From the NCBI GenBank assembly GCA_959604655.1, contig CAUHCL010000008.1, positions 1 through 41,866 of the forward strand: a stretch of 41,866 nt of DNA, given 5' to 3'. Each line of letters begins with the position of its first letter. Within the stretch, counting starts at the first letter, position 1. Position numbers and translations under genes: made by a program. Origin of the DNA: an uncultured Alistipes sp. GTDB taxonomy: Bacteria; Bacteroidota; Bacteroidia; Bacteroidales; Rikenellaceae. Below, piece after piece: positions 29,645-36,351 of the stretch. A model generated the notes under the pieces. It was given only the letters and a program-made list of their open reading frames with translations. It searched no databases and was not told where the DNA came from.

Positions 29645-32446
29645 CTACTTACGCTTGACCTCCACCTGCTCGTAACCCTCGATGATGTCGCCCACGCGGA
29701 TATCGTTGTACGACTCGATGTTCAGACCGCAATCCTGGCCTACGGTGACCTCCTTCACGTCGTCCTTGAAACGCTTGAGCGATCCGAGTTTGCCCGTGTA
29801 GATCACGATACCGTCGCGGATCACGCGTATCGGGGTGTTGCGCTGCAACTTGCCTTCGCGCACCACGCAGCCCGCCACGGTGCCCACCTTCGATATCTTG
29901 AATATCTCCAGCACCTCGATCGAACATACGATCACCTCCTTCATGACGGGTTCGAGCATACCCTCGATAGCGTCCTTGATGTCGTTGATGGCGTCGTAGA
30001 TGATCGAGTAGAGACGGATCTCGATTTCTTCCTTTTCGGCCGTCTTGCGGGCCGCGGCCGACGGGCGCACCTGGAAGCCGACGATGATGGCGTTTGAAGC
30101 GGCGGCCAGCAGCACGTCCGACTCCGAGATCTGACCCACGGCGGCGTGTATCACGTTCACCTGCACGGTCTCCTTCGAGAGCTTGATGAGCGAGCCCGAC
30201 ATGGCCTCCACCGAGCCGTCTACGTCGCCCTTGACGATGATGTTCAGCTCCTTGAACGAACCGATGGCTATGCGTCGGCCGATCTCGTCGAGGGTGATGT
30301 GCTTCTGGGTCATGATGCCCTGCATGCGCTGCAACTGCTCGCGCTTGTTGGCTATCTCGCGGGCCGAACGGTCGTCGTCCATCACGTTGAAGTTGTCGCC
30401 CGCCTGCGGAGCGCCGTTCAGACCCAGCACCTGCACGGGCGTCGAGGGACCCGCCTCGGTCACCTTCTTTCCGTTCTCGTCGAACATGGCCTTCACGCGG
30501 CCCGTGTAGGTTCCCGACAGCAGCACGTCGCCCACGCGGAGCGTACCGCTCTGCACCATGATGGTGGCCACGTAGCCGCGGCCTTTGTCGAGCGTCGACT
30601 CGATGACGGCACCCTGCGCCTTCTTGTCGGGGTTGGCCTTCAGGTCGAGCATCTCGGCCTCCAGCAGCACCTTTTCGAGCAGTTTGTCGAGGTTGAGGCC
30701 CTTCTTGGCCGAAATGTCCTGACTCTGGTACTTGCCGCCCCATTCCTCGACGAGGTAGTTCATTTGGGCGAGCTGCTCCTTTATGTGGTCGGGGTTGGCC
30801 CCGGGTTTGTCGATCTTGTTTATGGCGAACACCATCGGCACGCCTGCGGCCTGCGCGTGGTTGATGGCCTCGACGGTCTGCGGCATCACGTTGTCGTCGG
30901 CCGCCACGATGATGATGGCCACGTCGGTGATCTTGGCTCCGCGGGCACGCATGGCCGTGAAGGCCTCGTGTCCCGGGGTGTCGAGGAAGGTGATCTTCTG
31001 GCCGTTGAGGTTCACCGAGTAGGCGCCGATGTGCTGGGTGATACCTCCCGCCTCGCCCTCGATGACGTTGGTCTTGCGGATGTTGTCCAGCAGCGACGTC
31101 TTACCGTGGTCGACGTGACCCATGACGGTCACGATGGGCGGACGCGGCAGCAGATCTTCCTCGCTGTCGGTCTCGGTCTCGATGGCCTCCTGTATATCCA
31201 CCGAGACGAACTCGGTCTTGAAGCCGAACTCTTCGGCCACCACCACCAGAGCCTCGGCGTCGAGTCGCTGGTTGATCGACACCATGAGTCCCAGGTTCAT
31301 GCAGGCCGATATGACCTCCATGGGCGACACGTTCATCATGGTAGCCAATTCGCTCACGGTGACGAACTCGGTGACCTTCAGCACCGAGCGCTCCTGCTGT
31401 TCGCGCTCCAGCTCCTCGCTCATCTTCTCGCGGATCTCCTCGCGCTTCTCCTTGCGGTACTTGGCGCCCTTGCTCTTGGCGCCCTTCGACGTCAGACGTG
31501 CCAGAGTATCCTTTATCTGCTTTGCTACTTCCTCGTCGCTTACCTCGGGACGAACCACGGGTTTGGGCTGGTGCTTCTGCTTGTTCTTGCTGCGGCGTCC
31601 CTCGCCCGCCTTGGGCTGGGCCGATGCGTTGGGTGCGCCCTTGCCTGCGCCGCCCTGTCCCGAGCGGTTCTGCTGTCGGTCGCCGCCCTTGTTGGCCTTG
31701 TTGACATCCACCTTCTCCTTGTCGAGACGCTTGCGCTTATGCTTGCCGCCCGGGACCATGCCCGACACGTCCATCGTGCCGAGGATCTGCGGGCCCGCCA
31801 GCTGCATGTGGTTGGGACGGAATATGTTGTCCTCCTTCTTGGGCTTCTCTTCCTCGGTGGGAGCCGCGGCAGGCTCTTTCTCGGCAGAGGGTGCGGGAGC
31901 GGGCTTCGGAGCCTCGATGGCAGGCTGCTCGGGCGCTGCCGCGGGCTGCGGTTTTTCCTCCGCCGCCGAAACGGGCGCTTCGGCCTTCGGCTCTGCGGCG
32001 GGTGCCTGCGGAGTTGCGGGGCGGACGGGTTCGGGCTGCGGCTGCGGAGCCTCGGCCTTCTGCGGTTCGGCCTTTTTCTTGGGATTCAGGTCGATCTTGC
32101 CCAGAATTTTGGGACGGGGAATCTCGTCCTTGACGTTTATCACGTTGCTCTTGATGATTACCTCCTGCTCGTCGGCGCTCTTCTCGGCCTTGCCCGCCTC
32201 GTCGAGCGAGATGCTCACCTGCTTGAGCGAAATGCGTTCGCGTATGTTGTCGCGCTCATTCCCTGTAATGGTTCGGTTCGCGCCGAACTCCTTTTCAAGG
32301 AGGTCGTACACCTCGGGACTTACCGGCGAATTGGGTGATCCGTCGATGTTCACGCCCTTCTTGAGCAGGTAGTCCATGATGGTGTTAAGTCCCACCTTGA
32401 ACTCCTTTGCCACCTGAATGAGCCTTATTTTTCTGTTGTTGGTCAT
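29645..32446 (-). CDS. infB: translation initiation factor IF-2
   Basis: IF-2 is the GTPase that brings initiator tRNA to the 30S subunit and promotes subunit joining. The 933-residue product has an N-terminal IF2_N helix domain (IRLIQVAKEFKVGLNTIMDYL), a long Ala/Pro/Glu-rich low-complexity linker (about 110-230), a basic stretch (250-340) and a second IF2_N-like helix (VSELATMMNVSP). The G domain follows with GHVDHGKTS at about 441-449, DTPGHEAF and NKIDKPG, then domains II-IV to the C-terminus. It is the last gene of the rimP-nusA-infB operon, 37 bp after nusA. Nothing unusual is seen in the G motifs. Confidence 0.97.
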   Translation of the reverse strand: MTNNRKIRLIQVAKEFKVGLNTIMDYLLKKGVNIDGSPNSPVSPEVYDLLEKEFGANRTITGNERDNIRERISLKQVSISLDEAGKAEKSADEQEVIIKSNVINVKDEIPRPKILGKIDLNPKKKAEPQKAEAPQPQPEPVRPATPQAPAAEPKAEAPVSAAEEKPQPAAAPEQPAIEAPKPAPAPSAEKEPAAAPTEEEKPKKEDNIFRPNHMQLAGPQILGTMDVSGMVPGGKHKRKRLDKEKVDVNKANKGGDRQQNRSGQGGAGKGAPNASAQPKAGEGRRSKNKQKHQPKPVVRPEVSDEEVAKQIKDTLARLTSKGAKSKGAKYRKEKREEIREKMSEELEREQQERSVLKVTEFVTVSELATMMNVSPMEVISACMNLGLMVSINQRLDAEALVVVAEEFGFKTEFVSVDIQEAIETETDSEEDLLPRPPIVTVMGHVDHGKTSLLDNIRKTNVIEGEAGGITQHIGAYSVNLNGQKITFLDTPGHEAFTAMRARGAKITDVAIIIVAADDNVMPQTVEAINHAQAAGVPMVFAINKIDKPGANPDHIKEQLAQMNYLVEEWGGKYQSQDISAKKGLNLDKLLEKVLLEAEMLDLKANPDKKAQGAVIESTLDKGRGYVATIMVQSGTLRVGDVLLSGTYTGRVKAMFDENGKKVTEAGPSTPVQVLGLNGAPQAGDNFNVMDDDRSAREIANKREQLQRMQGIMTQKHITLDEIGRRIAIGSFKELNIIVKGDVDGSVEAMSGSLIKLSKETVQVNVIHAAVGQISESDVLLAAASNAIIVGFQVRPSAAARKTAEKEEIEIRLYSIIYDAINDIKDAIEGMLEPVMKEVIVCSIEVLEIFKISKVGTVAGCVVREGKLQRNTPIRVIRDGIVIYTGKLGSLKRFKDDVKEVTVGQDCGLNIESYNDIRVGDIIEGYEQVEVKRK

Positions 32447-32483
32447 ATTTTGTCCTCCGTAATCTTAAATCTCGTTAAATTCT

Positions 32484-33713
32484 CTACTCGAACTCGGCCT
32501 TCAGGATCTCCACGACCTTCTGCGCCTGCTCCGTTTCGAGGTCGGCACGCGTGGCTATCTCGTCCACCGACAGTTCGAGCACGCTCTTGGCGGTGTCGCA
32601 GCCCGCGTTCTTCAGGGCCTCGATGATCCAGGGCTCGATCTCGTCGGCGAACTCGGTCAGAGCCACGTCCTCTTCCTCGATCTCGCGGTAAACGTCGATG
32701 TCGTAACCCGTGAGCATCTTCGAGAGGCGTATGTTCAGACCGCCCTTACCGATGGCCAGCGACACCTGGTCGGGCTTGAGGTAGACCGAAGCGGTCTTGC
32801 GTTCCTCGTCGATGGTGATGCTCGAAATCTTGGCGGGGTTGAGCGAACGCTGGATCATGAGCTGCGGGTTCGAGGTGTAGTTCACCACGTCGATATTCTC
32901 GTTGCGAAGCTCCTTCACGATGGTGTAGATTCGCGAACCCTTCATGCCGACGCATGCGCCTACGGGGTCGATGCGGTCGTCGTACGACTCCACGGCCACC
33001 TTGGCGCGCTCGCCCGGGATGCGCACGATGCTCTTGATGGTTATCAGACCGTCGAAGATCTCGGGCACCTCCTGCTCGAACAGACGCTCGAGGAACTGGT
33101 TGGCCGTACGCGACAGGATGATGCGCGGCTGGTTGTTGTTCATCTCCACGCTCTTGACGATGGCCTTGATCGTGTCGCCCTTGCGGTAGAAGTCGCTGGG
33201 GATCTGCTCGCTCTTGGGGAGGATCAGCTCGTTTTCCTCGTCGTCGAGAATCAGCACCTCGCGCTTCCATACCTGGTACACCTCGCCCGTTATGATCTCG
33301 CCCACCTTCTCCGAATACTTCTCGTAGAGGTTGGCTTTCTCCAGATCGAGCAGGCGCGAAGCCAGATTCTGACGCAGCGACAGCACGGCGCGGCGGCCGA
33401 ACTGGTTCATCATGATCTGGTCGGTGTACTCGTCGCCCACTTCGTAGGTGGGGTCGATAGCCTTCACCTCCGACACGCCGATCTGCGTGTTGGGGTTCTC
33501 GACGGCACCGTCCTCCACCACCTCGCGGTTGCGCCAGATCTCGAGGTCGCCCTTCTCGGGGTTGATGATGACGTCGAAATTCTCGTCGCTCTCGAACTGT
33601 TTCTGCAACGCGTGACGGAACACATCCTCCAGAACGCCGATCATGGTCGACTTGTCGATGTTTTTAAGCTCCTTGAACTCAGCGAAGTTGCTGATAAGAT
33701 TTAAGTTTTCCAT
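32484..33713 (-). CDS. nusA: transcription elongation/termination factor NusA
   Basis: NusA binds RNA polymerase and nascent RNA and controls pausing, termination and antitermination. The 409-residue product has the N-terminal polymerase-binding domain (about 1-125), an S1 domain (about 135-200, GEIITGEVYQVWKREVLIL), then KH1 and KH2 (about 205-350; DPVGACVGMKGSRI and VSLAIGKGGLNIRL are the GxxG loops). It has a short acidic/helical C-terminal region and lacks the paired acidic repeats of E. coli NusA. In the usual operon nusA directly follows rimP; here the restriction-modification pair lies between them, ending 36 bp upstream of the nusA start. I found no separate nusA promoter in that gap. 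Confidence 0.96.
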   Translation of the reverse strand: MENLNLISNFAEFKELKNIDKSTMIGVLEDVFRHALQKQFESDENFDVIINPEKGDLEIWRNREVVEDGAVENPNTQIGVSEVKAIDPTYEVGDEYTDQIMMNQFGRRAVLSLRQNLASRLLDLEKANLYEKYSEKVGEIITGEVYQVWKREVLILDDEENELILPKSEQIPSDFYRKGDTIKAIVKSVEMNNNQPRIILSRTANQFLERLFEQEVPEIFDGLITIKSIVRIPGERAKVAVESYDDRIDPVGACVGMKGSRIYTIVKELRNENIDVVNYTSNPQLMIQRSLNPAKISSITIDEERKTASVYLKPDQVSLAIGKGGLNIRLSKMLTGYDIDVYREIEEEDVALTEFADEIEPWIIEALKNAGCDTAKSVLELSVDEIATRADLETEQAQKVVEILKAEFE

Positions 33714-33749
33714 TTTGTATTGCTCTTTATTATCTTTTATCTTTGAATA

Positions 33750-34388
33750 TTATTTTTGTGCAATTGTATGGTTTGCATATGTGTGCCATGTCGGTTCATA
33801 ATCATCTGTTGCTTGATTTCCCCACATATCCCAATGGCTTCTGTTTCCTCTTGCAAATATCTCTAAAAATGGAGCTGATGAACAACTTTCGATCAATGAA
33901 ATAAATTCATCCGGTTTTTTAGAATGTTCTCTTTTTATTGATCGAATTAAATTTACTTGCGATCGTCCGGCGTCGAGCGTTCTGTTTTTATTACCTTTAA
34001 TACCAAATAAAAGTATTTCTGTTACATTCCTAAAGTAAAATCCGACCCCTCTGCCATCAGGCATACCATCTTTTCTAATTTTTTCCCAAATTATATTGGT
34101 TTTATATTCAAATCCCCATGCTTTCAAGACTTCCAAACCTTCTGGCAATAATGCATTAGGGACCCATAAATAAAGATGGCATTTTTCATCGGCTACATCA
34201 GCGACTGGCAAATGTTTTATCTCTTCCAACGTCATGGTACTATACCTGTTAAGACGTTTATGTTCTGGGGCTACTTTGCCTGTCCTGTTTTGGAATTGCC
34301 AAGGAGGATCTGCATAAATGGTTTTATATTTTTTCCCAGCAGTATAACTTTTGAAATCTGCTATAGTCTCTGATAATGTATTTTTCAT
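33750..34388 (-). CDS. MT-A70 family DNA adenine-N6 methyltransferase
   Basis: The 212-residue product is an MT-A70-type methylase. The catalytic motif DPPW is at 27-30 (IYADPPWQF), the SAM-binding region includes LYLWVPNALLPEGLEVLKAWGF, and the late segment LEIFARGNR with HWDMWGNQ is typical. Bacterial relatives (for example M.MunI) methylate adenine N6 in restriction-modification systems. Its start lies one base after the stop of the upstream endonuclease gene, so the two are co-translated, with R before M. It would protect the site cut by the partner. No separate DNA-recognition domain is seen beyond the catalytic core. Confidence 0.88.
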   Translation of the reverse strand: MKNTLSETIADFKSYTAGKKYKTIYADPPWQFQNRTGKVAPEHKRLNRYSTMTLEEIKHLPVADVADEKCHLYLWVPNALLPEGLEVLKAWGFEYKTNIIWEKIRKDGMPDGRGVGFYFRNVTEILLFGIKGNKNRTLDAGRSQVNLIRSIKREHSKKPDEFISLIESCSSAPFLEIFARGNRSHWDMWGNQATDDYEPTWHTYANHTIAQK

Positions 34389-34389
34389 A

Positions 34390-35052
34390 TTAATATCCTT
34401 CTATACAAGATTTCTTAATCCCAATTGCTAAAATTGGACATCCTCCATTTCTGCGAGACTTAAGCCTATACTCTAATTTACCCATCCATGTGGTACTGGC
34501 TCCGTATTTGGACATGATTGATTTGCCGAGTTCTCTAAAAATATCATTAAGTTCTTTAGATCGTGTTACTATAATTCCGACTTCAATTAATCCGCAATCA
34601 AAGTATGTCCTCATTGCGAGCAGATCTCTATCAAATGTTTGATCTTTACTATTCCATTCTAAATCGAATGCGACTTTACCTTTTATGAAATCAATATTGT
34701 GTCCGTCAATATATCCCTTTATTATTTTTTCATCAAATGGCGTTTCATCAAAACGACCTCGTTGATTCTGTTTTCTTGGATATAACTTAACTAATAAATC
34801 TCCAGTTATTCTGATTTCTCGCCAACCTAAATTATATAATATATTATCAAATTTTTTAGGGATAGCAGTCTCATTACCACCTGATGTAATTATATCTTCA
34901 GTGGAAATCGATAGTTTCTCCAAGCATTCCTGTATGTCGTTCCACTCCTCGGGAAATGCTTCATGTAATATTTCAATAGCATGCCCGTAATTGTGAAACT
35001 CGAATTTTTGTAAAAGCTCGTCTTTTATATATGTAGAAATATCTTTTGTCAT
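34390..35052 (-). CDS. type II restriction endonuclease, BglII/BstYI-like
   Basis: The 220-residue product contains NIDFIKGKVAFDLEWNSKDQ (119-138), followed by TFDRDLLAMRTYFDCGLIEVGIIVTRS. This matches, from memory, the core of the BglII/BstYI family (PF09195), whose known members cut AGATCT or RGATCY. By spacing to BglII (Asp84, Glu93, Gln95) the likely metal ligands are Asp121, Asp130 and Glu132, that is D-x8-D-L-E, with conservative changes at the second and third positions. A GATC-core target is therefore likely but unproven; AGATCT does occur in the window (1127-1132), so if that is the target the host DNA must be methylated. It begins 32 bp after rimP and precedes the methylase. Confidence 0.85.
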   Translation of the reverse strand: MTKDISTYIKDELLQKFEFHNYGHAIEILHEAFPEEWNDIQECLEKLSISTEDIITSGGNETAIPKKFDNILYNLGWREIRITGDLLVKLYPRKQNQRGRFDETPFDEKIIKGYIDGHNIDFIKGKVAFDLEWNSKDQTFDRDLLAMRTYFDCGLIEVGIIVTRSKELNDIFRELGKSIMSKYGASTTWMGKLEYRLKSRRNGGCPILAIGIKKSCIEGY

Positions 35053-35084
35053 CAGGTGTCCGTAACGTTAATATATTGCCGATT

Positions 35085-35552
35085 TTATTTGAAATCGAGA
35101 TACTCTTTGGTGTACTTTATCTCGTCGAAACCGTAGGTGCGGGTCACGGTCACCGTCGCCTTGCGTTTCTTGCCCTCCACGGCCTGCTTCTCTTCGTACG
35201 ACACCGTGATGCCCTGCTCGGTCGCCTCGTCCAGACGGGCGAGGATCTTCACGCCGCTCAGCAGCAGCACCTCCACGGGCGAGCCGATCAGTTTGCGGTA
35301 CTGGCGGATGTTGGTAAGCTCCGAGCCGATGCCCGCCGATGCCACCGTGAGCGAGAAATCTTCCTCGTCGCGGTCGAATTGCGCCTCGATGGCGCGGCTC
35401 AGTTCGGCGCACGCCTCGATGGTAACCGACGTGTCGCTGTCGATGAGAAGTTCCACTTCATTCGCGGGCGAGCATTTGCAGCTCACCGTAAACATGTCGG
35501 TGCCTTCCAGTTCGCGGTCGGCCGTCTCGATTATTTTTGCACAGTCTATCAT
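35085..35552 (-). CDS. rimP: ribosome maturation factor RimP
   Basis: RimP helps assemble the 30S subunit. The 155-residue product shows the family pattern: EVELLIDSDTSVTIEACAELSRAIE (helix of the N-terminal domain), FSLTVASAGIGSELTNIRQYRKLIG, and a C-terminal SH3-like domain with VEVLLLSGVKILARL. It is the first gene of the rimP-(R-M)-nusA-infB unit, with a promoter at 35618-35649 and a leader hairpin at 35577-35603. The C-terminus appears intact, so the downstream insertion did not truncate it. Confidence 0.93.
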   Translation of the reverse strand: MIDCAKIIETADRELEGTDMFTVSCKCSPANEVELLIDSDTSVTIEACAELSRAIEAQFDRDEEDFSLTVASAGIGSELTNIRQYRKLIGSPVEVLLLSGVKILARLDEATEQGITVSYEEKQAVEGKKRKATVTVTRTYGFDEIKYTKEYLDFK

Positions 35553-35576
35553 GGTTTCCGTCGGTTATGATTACGA

Positions 35577-35603
35577 AATAAGGGGACTCCGTGTCCCCTT
35601 ATT
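35577..35603 (-). promoter_or_regulatory. leader hairpin of the rimP operon
   Basis: Perfect 11 bp arms AATAAGGGGAC (35577-35587) and GTCCCCTTATT (35593-35603) with a five-base loop lie in the predicted 5' leader, 25 bases before the rimP ATG. There is no run of U after it, so a simple terminator is unlikely. It could be a protein-binding or processing site (inference). Confidence 0.65.
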
Positions 35604-35617
35604 CTCGATTCGCTTTG

Positions 35618-35649
35618 CAAATGTAGTGAAAAAAACGGTTATAAACGAA
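35618..35649 (-). promoter_or_regulatory. promoter of the rimP operon
   Basis: On the minus strand TTCG (35646-35649, three of four), 20 bases, then TACATTTG (35618-35625, exact). The start would be near 35611, giving a leader of about 60 bases that contains the perfect hairpin. This appears to be the only promoter for the restriction-modification genes, nusA and infB. Confidence 0.75.
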
Positions 35650-35816
35650 TATTTTACGAAAAAAATGCGGTGCGGCGGAAATATTTTATGTAGGTCGACG
35701 GAAAAGTCCGAGGTTGCGGGGGCGGGGGTGTAGTTTGCGGTGCGGGCGACGGCGGCGGAATGACGGCGCATTTCAGTGTGCCGTAAATCCGTTCGGCCCG
35801 CGCAGGACCATAAAAT
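35650..35816. other. intergenic DNA between the rimP promoter and the dksA-like terminator
   Basis: This part of the 334 bp gap (35553-35886) is AT-rich to about 35700, then a GC-rich, G-biased stretch (35712-35760). I see no gene, tRNA or repeat-family copy in it. Confidence 0.5.
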
Positions 35817-35840
35817 AACCGCCCGAATCGTCGGACGGTT
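35817..35840 (-). terminator. terminator of the ileS-dksA-like operon
   Basis: Ten-base arms AACCGTCCGA and TCGGGCGGTT with one mismatch and a four-base loop, followed on the minus strand by ATTTTATGG. It lies 46 bp past the dksA-like stop. Confidence 0.7.
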
Positions 35841-35886
35841 AAATATCGTGCGTATGTATGTCGCGGCAGAGATGCGGCGACGGCTC

Positions 35887-36267
35887 CTATTTGCGCTTCT
35901 CCTTGGCCTCGATGCACTCCGTGGCATGCGGAACGCGCAGCAGACGCTCCTTGGGGATGAGTTTTCCCGTGGTCTTGCAGATGCCGTAGGTCTTGTTCTC
36001 CACGCGCACCAGAGCCAGTTCCAGATTGCGGATGAACTTCATCTGGTGGGCGGCGAGCCGTCCCGTCTCCTCCTTCGAGAGAGTGGTGGCGCCTTCCTCC
36101 AGCACCTTGAACGTGGGCGATGTATCCTCCGTATCGTTGTCGCTCGAATGGGTTATGTTCGAGCGGAGCAGCTCGTAATCGGCCTTGGCCTGTTCGAGTT
36201 TCTTGAGAATTATCTGTTTGAACTCCGCCAGATCGGCGTCGCCGTATCGTACTCTCTCCTCTTCCAT
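35887..36267 (-). CDS. DksA/TraR-family zinc-finger-like regulator
   Basis: From the ATG at 36267 the product is 126 residues; a reading from 36309 would add 14 non-conserved residues. It has a charged helical N-terminal part (coiled-coil, about 1-85) and the C-terminal DksA/TraR segment YGICKTTGKLIPKERLLRVPHATECIEAK, split here at about 96-124. Only two of the four canonical zinc cysteines remain (CKTT and ECIEA in place of two CxxC pairs), as is usual for the Bacteroidota group from memory, so zinc binding is doubtful. Members act on RNA polymerase through the secondary channel. It follows ileS by 84 bp and shares its transcript and terminator. Confidence 0.87.
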   Translation of the reverse strand: MEEERVRYGDADLAEFKQIILKKLEQAKADYELLRSNITHSSDNDTEDTSPTFKVLEEGATTLSKEETGRLAAHQMKFIRNLELALVRVENKTYGICKTTGKLIPKERLLRVPHATECIEAKEKRK

Positions 36268-36351
36268 AGTCGTAAAATATTTAATGTTGCTGTAATAAAG
36301 ATAAGGCATTTTTTATGAACTGCCAAATCTTTATTCCAAAAATATCGGCAA

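Larger units (their letters stand above)
33714..35084 (-). other. AT-rich restriction-modification island inside the rimP-nusA-infB operon
   Basis: Between the rimP stop and the nusA start lie only two genes, an endonuclease and a methylase, both in the operon direction. The stretch is visibly AT-rich (roughly mid-thirties percent GC by eye) and uses A/T-ending codons, against about 60 percent GC on both sides. The junctions are tight: 32 bp after rimP and 36 bp before nusA. No transposase, integrase, tRNA or clear terminal repeat is present. No TAnnTTTG promoter is visible in the minus direction within it. This composition jump is the best evidence for horizontal gain in the window. Confidence 0.88.

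Noticed and set aside
33735..35095. Possible flanking direct repeat of the R-M island (TTTTATCTTTGAATAT at 33735 and TTTTATTTGAAAT at 35083)
   Set aside because: Too imperfect and AT-rich to separate from chance; one copy lies within the rimP coding end. An empty-site comparison is needed before calling a duplication.
35887..36309. dksA-like gene as a pseudogene because two zinc cysteines are missing
   Set aside because: The frame is intact, the length is normal, and the CKTTGKLIPKERL form is, as far as I recall, standard for this family in Bacteroidota.
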